From positions 9,526 to 26,745 of the forward strand of contig DTSJ01000315.1 in assembly GCA_012965445.1 (NCBI GenBank): DNA of 17,220 nt, read 5' to 3'. The stretch is from Candidatus Hydrogenedentota bacterium. Its GTDB lineage: Bacteria > Hydrogenedentota > Hydrogenedentia > Hydrogenedentiales > GCA-2746185. Made by a program: the position numbers and the translations under genes. The notes beneath the pieces are model-generated. The model had not been told where the DNA came from and did no database searches. It was given only the letters and a program-made list of their open reading frames with translations. Positions 7,350-14,910 of this stretch are shown here, piece by piece; positions within the stretch are counted from its first letter, which is position 1; every line of letters starts with the position of its first letter.

Positions 7350-9911
7350 GTGCCGGACTCTATCGAACCAATCAAACCCAACGCCCGATATCATAGACCA
7401 CAGGAGCGCTGGGTATGTGGGCGTGCTTCCGAGGGTTGCTGTTGTCCTGCCGGCCCGAACAGAATGGGCCGCTGCCGGGGCTACGAGTGTAAACCAATAC
7501 TTGTTCGTGATCGCTGGAAATGTACACGGCCAGAACAATATGGCGGACCTTGCGACGATACCAGATCTGCTGAGTCGTCATTCGGCCCAATTGTCAAAAA
7601 TGGTATCGGCGTCTGTTGCCGCGAAACACGCTGCACGCCCGTGTTAAGCCTTCGTGCAAAACGTGGTCTAACCACCTGGTTCTTTGTGGCCTTAACCGTT
7701 TCCGCTGTCCTGATTGGACTGAACGGACCCTGGCGCGACAACTTTATTTCCCCTGGTCCACTAATTAAGGCGCACCAAGGGGCATCTATCGCCTCTGGAG
7801 AAGCGGAGTCGCTAGCCGGTTTCGAGTCGAAAAACTGCAACACCTGCCACGTCGAGATTCAATCAGGATTCGCATCCGTCCTACTTTCGGCATTCGATCA
7901 AGACGAGAACAATACCCAGAGCCGGAAGTGTTTGGATTGTCACAATGACATTGGGTCCTCGCCATTGCAAGCGCACGGAATTCCACCACAAGAATTAGAT
8001 CTACGTACAGACGTCGCGTCCTCAAGATTTCCGAGCAACGACAATTCACCGATGTTGTTCAAACTCGCCGCTTTGTTGGAAATTTCATCGGACCACGTTG
8101 ACCGACAGCTTGCTTGCGCTACTTGCCACAAGGAGCACAATGGACAATCCTTTGACTTAAGTCATCTTAGTTCAAAGCAATGTCAATCGTGCCACACGAT
8201 TCAGTTTCGAAGCTTTGAAAATGGCCACCCAGAGTTTGGACGATCGCTGTCGAACCCACGGCAAACTTATCCATACAATCGACGAACGGGCATTGTATTC
8301 GATCATGAGCGACATTTCGACAAACACTTCGAAAATATAACGGATGACTCCGTCGCGCCCCAAAGCTGCACAGTCTGCCATGCGTTTCAGTCGCCCGGGC
8401 GATTGCCCAGAACGCGAACATTCGGCGAAATGTGTGCTGCATGCCATTCGTCATCGATCACAAAGAATAAGGGCGGAGAGCTTCAATTATTCGGTATTCC
8501 TCCGTTGGACACGATGACGCTGAAAGAAGAAAATGTGGAAATCGAAAACTGGCCCAACCTGAATAACGAACGTCCTATTTCTTCTTTCATGCTGTTTTTG
8601 GTCTCCGGAGACCAAGCCTATGGTAATCGTGAATCCGAAGAGGCGTTAAAACTATTCGAGTCAGATTTGGAGATTCTAGATAATGTCTTTCTATTTGATC
8701 TGTCGTACCTCGAAGAATTTGATAATGCCTCGGATCTTGAAGCCGTTGGCAGAATTGCGCGGAGCGTTCAAAACCTAAATATCTTGCTGACCGATGATGC
8801 AGAAGAAAACAGCACATCTGTCATAGAGAGTCGATTAAGAAGTCTCGTCGACCAAGAGTCGAACATTTCGATAAATCCAAGATTACTTGTTGGGGAACTA
8901 GCTGGAACGAGTTCCTTCAATGTCGCTGCCGACATCATTGCGAAGTCGGATCTCATTTCTGCAAACGGAATGTACGTCACAGAAGACGGAAAGCTGACCA
9001 AAACAACTTGGAGTAAAATTCTGGACGAGTTGCCTCAATTGGAGCAAATGTCAACCGAATTGGCTCAACAAAACAACAATAATTACGATGAATTCATTGA
9101 TTGGTTTGAGAGCTTTGATCGTTTTCGGTCCTGGTTCGATTCCAAATTGCATGTGAAGAGTGGCCGCTGGACGTCAGCGGTAACCAAAAAAAGTATCCGT
9201 TCTTCCGATTGGAAACGCCTTATAAAGGATGTTCCAGGGTATAAGGAGTTCGAATCCGATGAAGGTGAGATAGTACCTCAGTCGGTCAATGATTTTGAAA
9301 AATGGTTCTCTTCGCAGTCCAAAGTTAAGAAATGGCTGGATTCGGTTTTCCGAATCTCAGTAAATGGTTGGTACTCTCTCGAATCGCCGCGGTCGATTTA
9401 TCATCGTCCTATAAATCATGGTGATCCGTTCCTTCGTGAATGGTTAGATTTTGCAGCAAGTCTTTACTTCAAGAACGGCGCCGCGCGCCTTCTTTTCGAT
9501 GAACTTAGCGGACGCTCGGACCCGAACACCTCACCCGGCACATGCATTAAGTGTCACAGTGTTGATTTTGATTCGAACGACAGCCGACGCGTCAGCGTAA
9601 ATTGGACGGCACCGGCTAGGCGCCGAACGTTCACGAAATTCGACCACGCCCCCCATTTGAAATTACTCGATTGCAGAAAATGTCATCGCTTTCCAGCCGA
9701 TTCATTGGATTCAGGACAACCGAGTTCGTATCTCGATAGCTATAGAACCCAATCCGGCTCAACAGAATTAGGAACCGACCCATTGAACTTCAGGAGCAAT
9801 TTCAGTCCTATAAAGATTCAGGATTGTCGGCTATGTCATTCTAGTGCAGAATCTGGAAGCAGTTGTCTAACCTGCCACAATTACCACGTCAGTGATTTTA
9901 ATTTATACTGA
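7350..9911 (+). CDS. membrane-anchored decaheme cytochrome c with cysteine-rich cytosolic head
   Basis: GTG start, two bases after the cytochrome b stop, with GGGAAGAGG (7332-7340) as ribosome binding site; 853 residues. Residues 21-95 contain eleven cysteines (23, 30, 31, 32, 42, 47, 58, 68, 89, 90, 95) in a Gly/Pro/Arg-rich setting. A basic stretch and one membrane helix (107-125) follow, placing this head in the cytosol and the remainder in the periplasm. Six CxxCH motifs (163, 194, 256, 278, 340, 362) form an N-terminal heme block. Four more (CIKCH, CRKCH, CRLCH, CLTCH) crowd the last 130 residues, the final two at 826 and 839. The roughly 350 residues between are heme-free, acidic, and contain a 38-residue repeat (579-616 and 646-683). 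It probably serves as the periplasmic electron conduit for the cluster. A metal-binding role for the head is inference. Confidence 0.85.
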   Translation: MPDSIEPIKPNARYHRPQERWVCGRASEGCCCPAGPNRMGRCRGYECKPILVRDRWKCTRPEQYGGPCDDTRSAESSFGPIVKNGIGVCCRETRCTPVLSLRAKRGLTTWFFVALTVSAVLIGLNGPWRDNFISPGPLIKAHQGASIASGEAESLAGFESKNCNTCHVEIQSGFASVLLSAFDQDENNTQSRKCLDCHNDIGSSPLQAHGIPPQELDLRTDVASSRFPSNDNSPMLFKLAALLEISSDHVDRQLACATCHKEHNGQSFDLSHLSSKQCQSCHTIQFRSFENGHPEFGRSLSNPRQTYPYNRRTGIVFDHERHFDKHFENITDDSVAPQSCTVCHAFQSPGRLPRTRTFGEMCAACHSSSITKNKGGELQLFGIPPLDTMTLKEENVEIENWPNLNNERPISSFMLFLVSGDQAYGNRESEEALKLFESDLEILDNVFLFDLSYLEEFDNASDLEAVGRIARSVQNLNILLTDDAEENSTSVIESRLRSLVDQESNISINPRLLVGELAGTSSFNVAADIIAKSDLISANGMYVTEDGKLTKTTWSKILDELPQLEQMSTELAQQNNNNYDEFIDWFESFDRFRSWFDSKLHVKSGRWTSAVTKKSIRSSDWKRLIKDVPGYKEFESDEGEIVPQSVNDFEKWFSSQSKVKKWLDSVFRISVNGWYSLESPRSIYHRPINHGDPFLREWLDFAASLYFKNGAARLLFDELSGRSDPNTSPGTCIKCHSVDFDSNDSRRVSVNWTAPARRRTFTKFDHAPHLKLLDCRKCHRFPADSLDSGQPSSYLDSYRTQSGSTELGTDPLNFRSNFSPIKIQDCRLCHSSAESGSSCLTCHNYHVSDFNLY

Positions 9912-10155
9912 CGGGTTCCCAACTACTGGGGGCGAGCTGTTTTCTTGAGAAGTTGTCGAGGCAGATCCGCGTTTCTCGCTATAATGCTGGAGTGTTGGCA
10001 ATATAGCGGTCCACCTCTGGTTTTTGGCGATGGGCATTTTCGAAATTCTTCTTACAAGGTACATTTTCTATGAATCAATTGGTTTTCCCTCGTAAGGTCA
10101 AAAAAAACAACCTAACTCTTTGTACCCTTTGAATATAGAGTATATACGTTTTTGG
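9912..10155 (+). other. non-coding stretch after the cytochrome cluster, possible small RNA or long 3' UTR
   Basis: No convincing coding frame lies here. A perfect TATAAT occurs at 9980-9985, but the best upstream partner, TTGTCG (9953-9958), has a 21-base spacer, which is long for sigma70. Transcription from it would end at the terminator at 10156-10192, giving a transcript of roughly 200 bases. It may equally be the 3' untranslated tail of the decaheme message. The stretch is AT-rich toward its end. Confidence 0.3.
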
Positions 10156-10192
10156 GCAGGAAATCTCGGCCTCTTGATTTCCTGCAGTTTTT
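10156..10192 (+). terminator. intrinsic terminator
   Basis: A perfect 10-bp stem, GCAGGAAATC (10156-10165) with GATTTCCTGC (10176-10185), encloses a 10-base loop and is followed by AGTTTTT (10186-10192). The T tract is on the + strand side only, so it stops rightward transcription from the cytochrome cluster. The IS3-type end begins about ten bases later. Confidence 0.85.
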
Positions 10193-10203
10193 CGGGGATG
10201 ATT

Positions 10204-10226
10204 GTAATGCTCTATCCATAGTGGAC
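10204..10226 (+). repeat. 23-bp IS-end inverted repeat, left copy
   Basis: This is the exact reverse complement of 13745-13767; it starts GTAATGCTCTATCCATAG and ends TGGAC. The two copies face outward and bound a 3.56-kb block holding the DUF2855-type and permease genes. Confidence 0.9.
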
Positions 10227-10241
10227 AGTCAATCCGAGCAA

Positions 10242-10460
10242 TTATGCTGCTAATGGTTGCTGTAGTTTCATGTTGTTTTCATATTGTATGGGCGATTGGT
10301 AGCCAAGGGCTGCGTGTCGCCGTTTGGGGTTGTAGAGGGTCTCAATGTATTCGAAGATGGCACCGCGGTGGTCGTCCGCTACAAGACACCATTCTCGAAT
10401 TGGCTCCCCCGCTTGCACCCCCGCCTGCCATCTCGTATACTCAATCCCTCGGTGCGACAT
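10242..10460 (-). pseudogene. IS3-family transposase (OrfB/DDE) C-terminal fragment
   Basis: The 72-residue frame ends with AIFEYIETLYNPKRRHAALG followed by YQSPIQYE, the hallmark C-terminus of the IS3-family integrase-core transposase just after its catalytic glutamate region. The first 30 residues (MSHRG... onward) match the usual MSRRGNCWDNA-type block only at the start and then diverge, suggesting frameshifts or internal deletion. A functional transposase would be about 280-300 residues, so this is a dead remnant. Confidence 0.7.
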
Positions 10461-10482
10461 CAGTTACTTGATTCACTCTGAC

Positions 10483-10514
10483 TTGTCTGCTCAGATGACG
10501 TCGATTCCTATAAT
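10483..10514 (+). promoter_or_regulatory. possible promoter of the DUF2855-type gene
   Basis: A perfect TATAAT lies at 10509-10514, 36 bases before the start codon. The nearest -35-like hexamer, TTGTCT (10483-10488), has a 20-base spacer, longer than ideal. The site is just outside the IS3 remnant. Motif evidence only. Confidence 0.3.
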
Positions 10515-10550
10515 CAACACCAGAATATACACCTGCCATGGAGATACAGA

Positions 10551-11648
10551 ATGACTGTTCCAACCGAAAATGTTGATTTCGTAGTAAATAAATCGAATCT
10601 AGGTGAATGCAGATTTGTATCCTCCGGCGTGACTCCGCTTGGAGAAGGAGAAGTGCGATTTCTGGTGGAGAAGTACGCATTCACCGCAAACAATGTAACG
10701 TACGGCGTGGCCGGCGATATGCTGAAATACTGGCAGTTCTTCCCCGCAGAGGGAGATTGGGGTCGCATCCCAGTATGGGCTATTGGTAGCGTGGTAGAGT
10801 CCAAGCACGAGGACTTCGGTGACGGTGACCGTTACTACGGATACTTCCCTATGTCCACGACACTTATCGTTAAACCGGACAGGGTGAATAGCCGAGGCTT
10901 CTTCGATGGAACGCTTCATCGGCAGGAATCGGCACCCACATACAACCAATACACCAGAGTTACGCCTGAACAGGGATTTGCGCCCGCGTACGAGAACCAT
11001 TCAATGCTTTATCGCCCTTTGTTTACCACTTCGTTCCTTATCGATGACTGGCTGGCAGAGAATGAATTCTTCGGCGCAAAGACTCTCGTGTTATCCAGCG
11101 CGTCAAGCAAAACTACCTTTGGTGTGGCTCATCAAGTGGCACTACGCGGTGACGATGGATGCACGATTGTTGGTTTGACGTCGCCTGCCAACGTGGAATT
11201 CGTAGAGAGTTTGGGGTGCTACAGTAAAGTCGTAACTTACGACGATATTAAAAGCATTCCGAATGATGAACCTGTGGCCTACGTGGATATGGCGGGCAGT
11301 GCCAATGTTAACGCGGCCGTTCACCATCATTTCGCAGACCAACTAAAACTCAGTTCATTAGTTGGATTGACACACTGGCAGGAAGGCGGACAAAACGCCG
11401 ATATGCCGGGGGCGACACCACAGACGTTCTTCGCCCCAGACATAATCCAAAAACGGATTAAGGAATTGGGTGCGCAGGAATTTCAAGCAACGGTAGGTGC
11501 AGCATTGGCTAAGATGTACGACTTTGCTGACCAACATATTGAAATAGTGATACGTTCTGGTCAAGACGGTGTGGAATCCGTATACCAAGAAATGCTCGCC
11601 GGTAAAACGACGCCGAACCAAGGATTTATTGTGTCCATGAACGGTTAA
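10551..11648 (+). CDS. DUF2855 family protein (MDR dehydrogenase-like)
   Basis: The 365-residue protein resembles the DUF2855 family, which is built like medium-chain (quinone/zinc-type) oxidoreductases. The N-terminal GroES-like part includes GEGEVRFLVEKYAFTANNVTYG (split by this reader at residues 24-45) and a WGRIPVWAIGSVVES segment. The C-terminal half looks like a Rossmann fold: a strand KTLVLSSASSKT, then VGLTSPANVEFVESLGCYS with predicted strand-helix pattern, and VAYVDMAGSANV. The classical GxGxxG is not obvious, and no zinc-ligand cluster is evident. GGAGA (10540-10544) precedes the ATG by six bases. It lies 112 bases before the permease on the same strand and both sit between IS remnants. 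Substrate and reaction are unknown; a membrane anchor or signal peptide is absent, so it acts in the cytosol. Confidence 0.75.
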   Translation: MTVPTENVDFVVNKSNLGECRFVSSGVTPLGEGEVRFLVEKYAFTANNVTYGVAGDMLKYWQFFPAEGDWGRIPVWAIGSVVESKHEDFGDGDRYYGYFPMSTTLIVKPDRVNSRGFFDGTLHRQESAPTYNQYTRVTPEQGFAPAYENHSMLYRPLFTTSFLIDDWLAENEFFGAKTLVLSSASSKTTFGVAHQVALRGDDGCTIVGLTSPANVEFVESLGCYSKVVTYDDIKSIPNDEPVAYVDMAGSANVNAAVHHHFADQLKLSSLVGLTHWQEGGQNADMPGATPQTFFAPDIIQKRIKELGAQEFQATVGAALAKMYDFADQHIEIVIRSGQDGVESVYQEMLAGKTTPNQGFIVSMNG

Positions 11649-11760
11649 AGTGACCGATGTTTGATTCGGCATTGAAGCCTGATTGTTTGCATAGAGGTGG
11701 GCGGGGTAGAATCAGTCTCAATGAAATGGGCATTACCGAAGTATTTACAGGAGGGTAGTA

Positions 11761-13254
11761 GTGAGCGAGCGTCAAAAACATTCGGGTGTTTCGTATCAAG
11801 TGAAGGACGATGCGTATTTCGAGCAACGTCGACTGAAACGGTTTGCGGGTGTCTGGTCACTATGGGCCCTAGGCGTGGGAGCAGTCATTTCTGGGGATTT
11901 CTTTGGGTGGAATTTCGGGCTCGCTTCAGGTGGCTTCGGAGGCCTTCTTGTAGCCACTGTCATAATCGCTGTCATGTACGTCTGTATGTGCTTTTCCATT
12001 GCTGAAATGTCTCCCGCCTTGCCACATACCGGGGGTGCATACTCATTTGGTCGCTCAGCGATGGGGCCCTGGGGAGGGTTCATAACTGGTCTGGCGGAAA
12101 ATATTGAGTACGTACTGACGCCCGCGGTGATAGTTGTCGGTATCGGTAGTTACATGAGTTCCATTTTCAACGACCTCGTCGGCATGCAAGTCCCCGATCC
12201 TATATGGTGGTTCCTGTTCTATGCCGTCTTTCTTGGCCTCAACATCGTCGGCGTTGAAGCCACTTTCAAGTTCACGATTTTCATCACATTTCTGGCCTTG
12301 GGAATTCTCGCTGTTTTCTGGATAGGGGCGATACCGCATTTTTCCATGGAGAACGCACTTAACATGCCCCCCGAGGACGGTAATAGTGTCTGGTTTCCAA
12401 AAGGATTGAGTGGCGTGACAGCGGCATTACCATTTGCAATCTGGTTTTATCTGGCTATCGAACAATTGCCGCTTGCGGCCGAGGAATCTCATGACCCGAA
12501 GCGCGATATGCCCAAGGGATTGATGTACGGCATTCTCACGTTAATAATCGCCTCTTTTCTTACGCTTTTTCTTAACGCTGGAATCGAACCGGGCTCGGCT
12601 GAAGTTGGAACATCCAGTGACCCATTGTTCTTGGCATTCAAAACGATTTTCGGAGACGGTGTTGGCGCTTCGCTGTTGTCTCTTGTTGCGGTCGCGGGCT
12701 TGGTCGCCAGTTTTCACACCATCATCTACGCTTACGGCAGAAATATTTACAGTCTGAGTCGCGCGGGTTACTTTCCAAAATGGATGTCCCTCACGCATCC
12801 GACCCGAAAAACGCCCCATGTTGCTCTTATTATTGGAGCAGTAATCGGATACATCGTGGCACTGCTTATACATTACAGCAACCGGATTTTTGGAGACGTT
12901 CCCGTTGGAGGCGTACTGTTGAACATGGCTGTCTTTGGAGCGGTAATCGCTTACATCATGCAGATGGCATCTTTTGTGTTGCTTCGCAAGAATCTTCCCG
13001 ATATCGAAAGGCCGTATGTCAGTCCTTTAGGCACTGCGGGCGCTTGGATTGCGGGTATCATTGCTTCTGTCACTTTGGTCTTCCTTTTTTGGAACGAAGA
13101 ATACAGACTGGGGGTATACGGCTGCGCAGTCTGGTTCATCGCCGGACTCGTCTATTTCGCCGTTCACGGCCGCCATCATATGGTTCTTTCTCCCGAAGAA
13201 GAATTTGCACTGAGCCAAGAGCACGAACATAGGTCAGGTGACGTCACCCGTTGA
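11761..13254 (+). CDS. eat: APC-superfamily ethanolamine permease-like transporter
   Basis: The 497-residue product starts at GTG with a strong AGGAGGG (11749-11755) five bases upstream. About twelve hydrophobic segments follow a charged N-terminus. The block GVGAVISGDFFGWNFGLASG and, shortly after, ALPHTGGAYSFGRSAMGPWG and EYVLTPAVIVVGIG closely resemble the ethanolamine permease group (Eat) of the amino acid/polyamine/organocation superfamily. That group imports ethanolamine by proton symport or exchange. The central EQLPLAAEESHDPKRDMPKG segment is the usual APC cytoplasmic loop. No eut ammonia-lyase genes lie in the window, so the substrate could be another small amine or amino acid. A perfect 12-bp palindrome, GGTGACGTCACC (13237-13248), overlaps the last codons. 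The DUF2855-type gene upstream may be co-transcribed. Confidence 0.82.
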   Translation: MSERQKHSGVSYQVKDDAYFEQRRLKRFAGVWSLWALGVGAVISGDFFGWNFGLASGGFGGLLVATVIIAVMYVCMCFSIAEMSPALPHTGGAYSFGRSAMGPWGGFITGLAENIEYVLTPAVIVVGIGSYMSSIFNDLVGMQVPDPIWWFLFYAVFLGLNIVGVEATFKFTIFITFLALGILAVFWIGAIPHFSMENALNMPPEDGNSVWFPKGLSGVTAALPFAIWFYLAIEQLPLAAEESHDPKRDMPKGLMYGILTLIIASFLTLFLNAGIEPGSAEVGTSSDPLFLAFKTIFGDGVGASLLSLVAVAGLVASFHTIIYAYGRNIYSLSRAGYFPKWMSLTHPTRKTPHVALIIGAVIGYIVALLIHYSNRIFGDVPVGGVLLNMAVFGAVIAYIMQMASFVLLRKNLPDIERPYVSPLGTAGAWIAGIIASVTLVFLFWNEEYRLGVYGCAVWFIAGLVYFAVHGRHHMVLSPEEEFALSQEHEHRSGDVTR

Positions 13255-13399
13255 CCGTTCGATTTCCTACCGTACCATTGAGATGGCCCTAGCTCTAGAC
13301 TCTTTCCGTCGCTTCGTGCTGGAGGCGGATATTCTTTGCTACGATTTCCGTAGAATTTCGGGATTTTCCTGTCATGCCCGTAGATAGTGTGTTGAGAAT
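13255..13399. other. non-coding stretch between permease and IS110 remnant
   Basis: No gene is visible. A weak stem CTACG-ATTTC-CGTAG (13339-13353) lacks a T tract and is not a convincing terminator. Part of this stretch may be the 3' flank of the IS110-type element, whose ends cannot be placed because this family has no long terminal inverted repeats. Confidence 0.4.
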
Positions 13400-13660
13400 T
13401 CAAGCATATTGTAGTCCAATGTGATTTTGATTGAATGGTTTTCCACTAATGAGTATGGCGCGCATAGTTACAAGGAGCTTCCGCATAATGGCGGCCAAAG
13501 CGACTCTGGGTTTCTTGTCGCTTTGGAGTAGGCGTTGGTAGGTTGTCCTGAAGGGTGTATCGCTACGTATAGCACTCAGGGCGGCGAGGTAGAGGCATCG
13601 GCGGACGCGTGGGTTGCCCTGTTTGTGTGTACCGTCATGCAAAGTGGGACATATGGGCAC
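13400..13660 (-). pseudogene. IS110-family transposase C-terminal fragment
   Basis: The 86-residue frame contains KQGNPRVRRCLYLAALSAIR, then FRTTYQRLLQSDKKPRVALA and AIMRKLLVTMRAIL. This is the conserved C-terminal (Transposase_20) region of IS110/IS116-type DEDD recombinases, with the QGNxRxRRxLYxAAL motif. The N-terminal catalytic half is missing: homology breaks off at about 13660, right beside the miniature element at 13669. The full protein would be about 320-400 residues. The simplest reading is an IS110-type element truncated by a later insertion or deletion. It is not expected to be active. Confidence 0.75.
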
Positions 13661-13668
13661 GGGTATAC

Positions 13669-13768
13669 TGTAATGCTCTATCCATAGTTGGCGGTGTTTA
13701 GAAACGCTACGAACGGATTCTCAGTATAATTTCTCGGATCGAATGTCCACTATGGATAGAGCATTACG
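13669..13768. mobile_element. miniature inverted-repeat element derived from the IS3-type ends
   Basis: The 100-bp unit begins GTAATGCTCTATCCATAG (13670-13687) and ends with its exact inverse, CTATGGATAGAGCATTAC (13750-13767). The right end is near-identical over about 50 bases to the IS3-remnant right end at 10203-10250, including an ATAATT.CTCGGAT block and the GTCCAC stretch. The left end differs after the repeat (TTGGCGG rather than TGGAC), as expected of a left IS end. It therefore has both ends of an IS and no transposase, like a MITE or an internally deleted copy. No target-site duplication is visible. Confidence 0.65.
13745..13767 (-). repeat. 23-bp IS-end inverted repeat, right copy
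   Basis: This is the exact reverse complement of 10204-10226. It also forms the right arm of the miniature element; its 18 inner-to-outer bases pair with 13670-13687. Confidence 0.9.
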
Positions 13769-13812
13769 TTCGCGCCCGACAACATCAAAAACACCCTCAC
13801 CCCAAACATTAG

Positions 13813-14910
13813 TCAGTTTTCGATATGCTCCAGCGATTCACCGCAGGCAGCAAGGGCCAGCACCGCGTAAGACGTTCCGGCATGGCTGATGTAGTGTCTT
13901 CCGTCACGCCTGGGCGAGCGCGTATACCAACGACCACTGATCCGCTGATTGGCTTTGAGCCAGGCGATCGCTTTTTGAATACGAGGGTCATCGGCATCGA
14001 CTCCGGCTTTACGCAATACATACGTTGCGAAACCCGTCGCGTATCCGTCGCTGGATACGACGTCTTGCTCCTTTCCGTCGGAGCGCTTCCAGCCGCCTAT
14101 TTCGATGAGGTTCCATCCCCCGTCCGGCTTCTGCTGTGCAAAAAGTTTAGTAACGATCTCTTGCTGAACGTCAGACACGAGGATTCCGTCGTAAGTAGTT
14201 GATGTCAGCAGTAGCATGGCCATTTGATGCAAATTCTCCGGCGGATGTTCATCTAGGTATTTACGTAGCTTCCGCATGCCGTCTTGGGCTGTTGGCGTCT
14301 GAGTGTATTCCACTGGGGCCATTCCCAGGGCGTAGGCCACCAGCGTAACTCCAAAATGGTTATCGACTTCGAATGGCGGCCAGTTGCATTTTAGCCACTC
14401 CTCCCAGCAGCCCTCCTCGCTTTGATGCGCCCAAACGTAATCGAATGCTTTGATCGTAATCGGGTCCAACTTGCCATTGGTCTTGACATCGCTGATCGCT
14501 AAAAAGGCGGTAGTGGATACGATTCCTTGAACCGCACCCCAGTCGCCGTCGGGAGGCTCCTTGTCGACGACGTATCGTTTCAGATAGTTGCGGGAAAAAT
14601 CACGGGTGGATTCGTATGCCGTACCGCGAGGGTTAATCTCGGCACGGGACGCCAAATACAACCCGTTCGTGTGGCACGTCACGCATTGCTTGCGTTGTTG
14701 CCAATCCAGGGCTGCATTGTCGAGGTAGTTAACGGCTTTTTGAAATGAGAAGGTATCCGCAATGGGCTCGCTTGCGGAGATTGGCGTTGGCCGCGTGGCG
14801 GAGTCAAGTGGAGTTGTATCCTCGCCACTGGCAAGGCCGATGGAGGCGATCAACACTGCCACAATTATCAAAGTTGAAAAGCAAATCCTGAGGCGAATCC
14901 GATAGTCCAC
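13813..14910 (-). CDS. exported terpenoid-cyclase-like alpha-toroid protein with one heme c motif
   Basis: The start is GTG at 14910 with AGGAG six bases upstream on the - strand. The 365-residue product begins with a signal peptide (ICFSTLIIVAVLIASIGLAS, then GED). A single CVTCH (76-80) follows, then repeats of the squalene-hopene-cyclase/prenyltransferase type: DGDWGAVQG (121-129), SEEGCWEEW (164-172), QKPDGGWN (260-267) and SGRWYTRS (325-332), each followed by a hydrophobic helix (such as TGFATYVLRKAG and GTSYAVLALAACG). These are the alpha/alpha toroid repeats. The DxDD catalytic acid of class II cyclases is not visible and the protein is about half the length of a true squalene-hopene cyclase (around 630 or more). 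I therefore do not assign cyclase activity. Such secreted toroid proteins with CxxCH are something I associate with Planctomycetota; function is unknown. It is transcribed divergently from the GGT-family gene. Confidence 0.78.
   Translation of the reverse strand: MDYRIRLRICFSTLIIVAVLIASIGLASGEDTTPLDSATRPTPISASEPIADTFSFQKAVNYLDNAALDWQQRKQCVTCHTNGLYLASRAEINPRGTAYESTRDFSRNYLKRYVVDKEPPDGDWGAVQGIVSTTAFLAISDVKTNGKLDPITIKAFDYVWAHQSEEGCWEEWLKCNWPPFEVDNHFGVTLVAYALGMAPVEYTQTPTAQDGMRKLRKYLDEHPPENLHQMAMLLLTSTTYDGILVSDVQQEIVTKLFAQQKPDGGWNLIEIGGWKRSDGKEQDVVSSDGYATGFATYVLRKAGVDADDPRIQKAIAWLKANQRISGRWYTRSPRRDGRHYISHAGTSYAVLALAACGESLEHIEN

Larger units (their letters stand above)
10203..10460 (-). mobile_element. 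IS3-family element remnant (right end and transposase C-terminus)
   Basis: The remnant spans a transposase tail (stop at 10242-10244) and, 16 bases beyond it, the terminal sequence TGTAATGC...CATAGTGGAC (10203-10226). An end starting TG and running into a GTGGAC block close behind the transposase stop fits the IS3/IS150 type. The same end recurs, inverted, at 13745-13767. No left end is visible; the 5' part of the element is missing and the DUF2855 gene follows within 100 bases. Confidence 0.65.

Noticed and set aside
10244..10554. Several short + strand frames over the IS3 remnant
   Set aside because: They are antisense to the transposase fragment and show no family features.
13237..13248. 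Perfect 12-bp palindrome GGTGACGTCACC
   Set aside because: It lies within the last codons of the permease, is single copy, and has no promoter nearby; an operator role cannot be supported.
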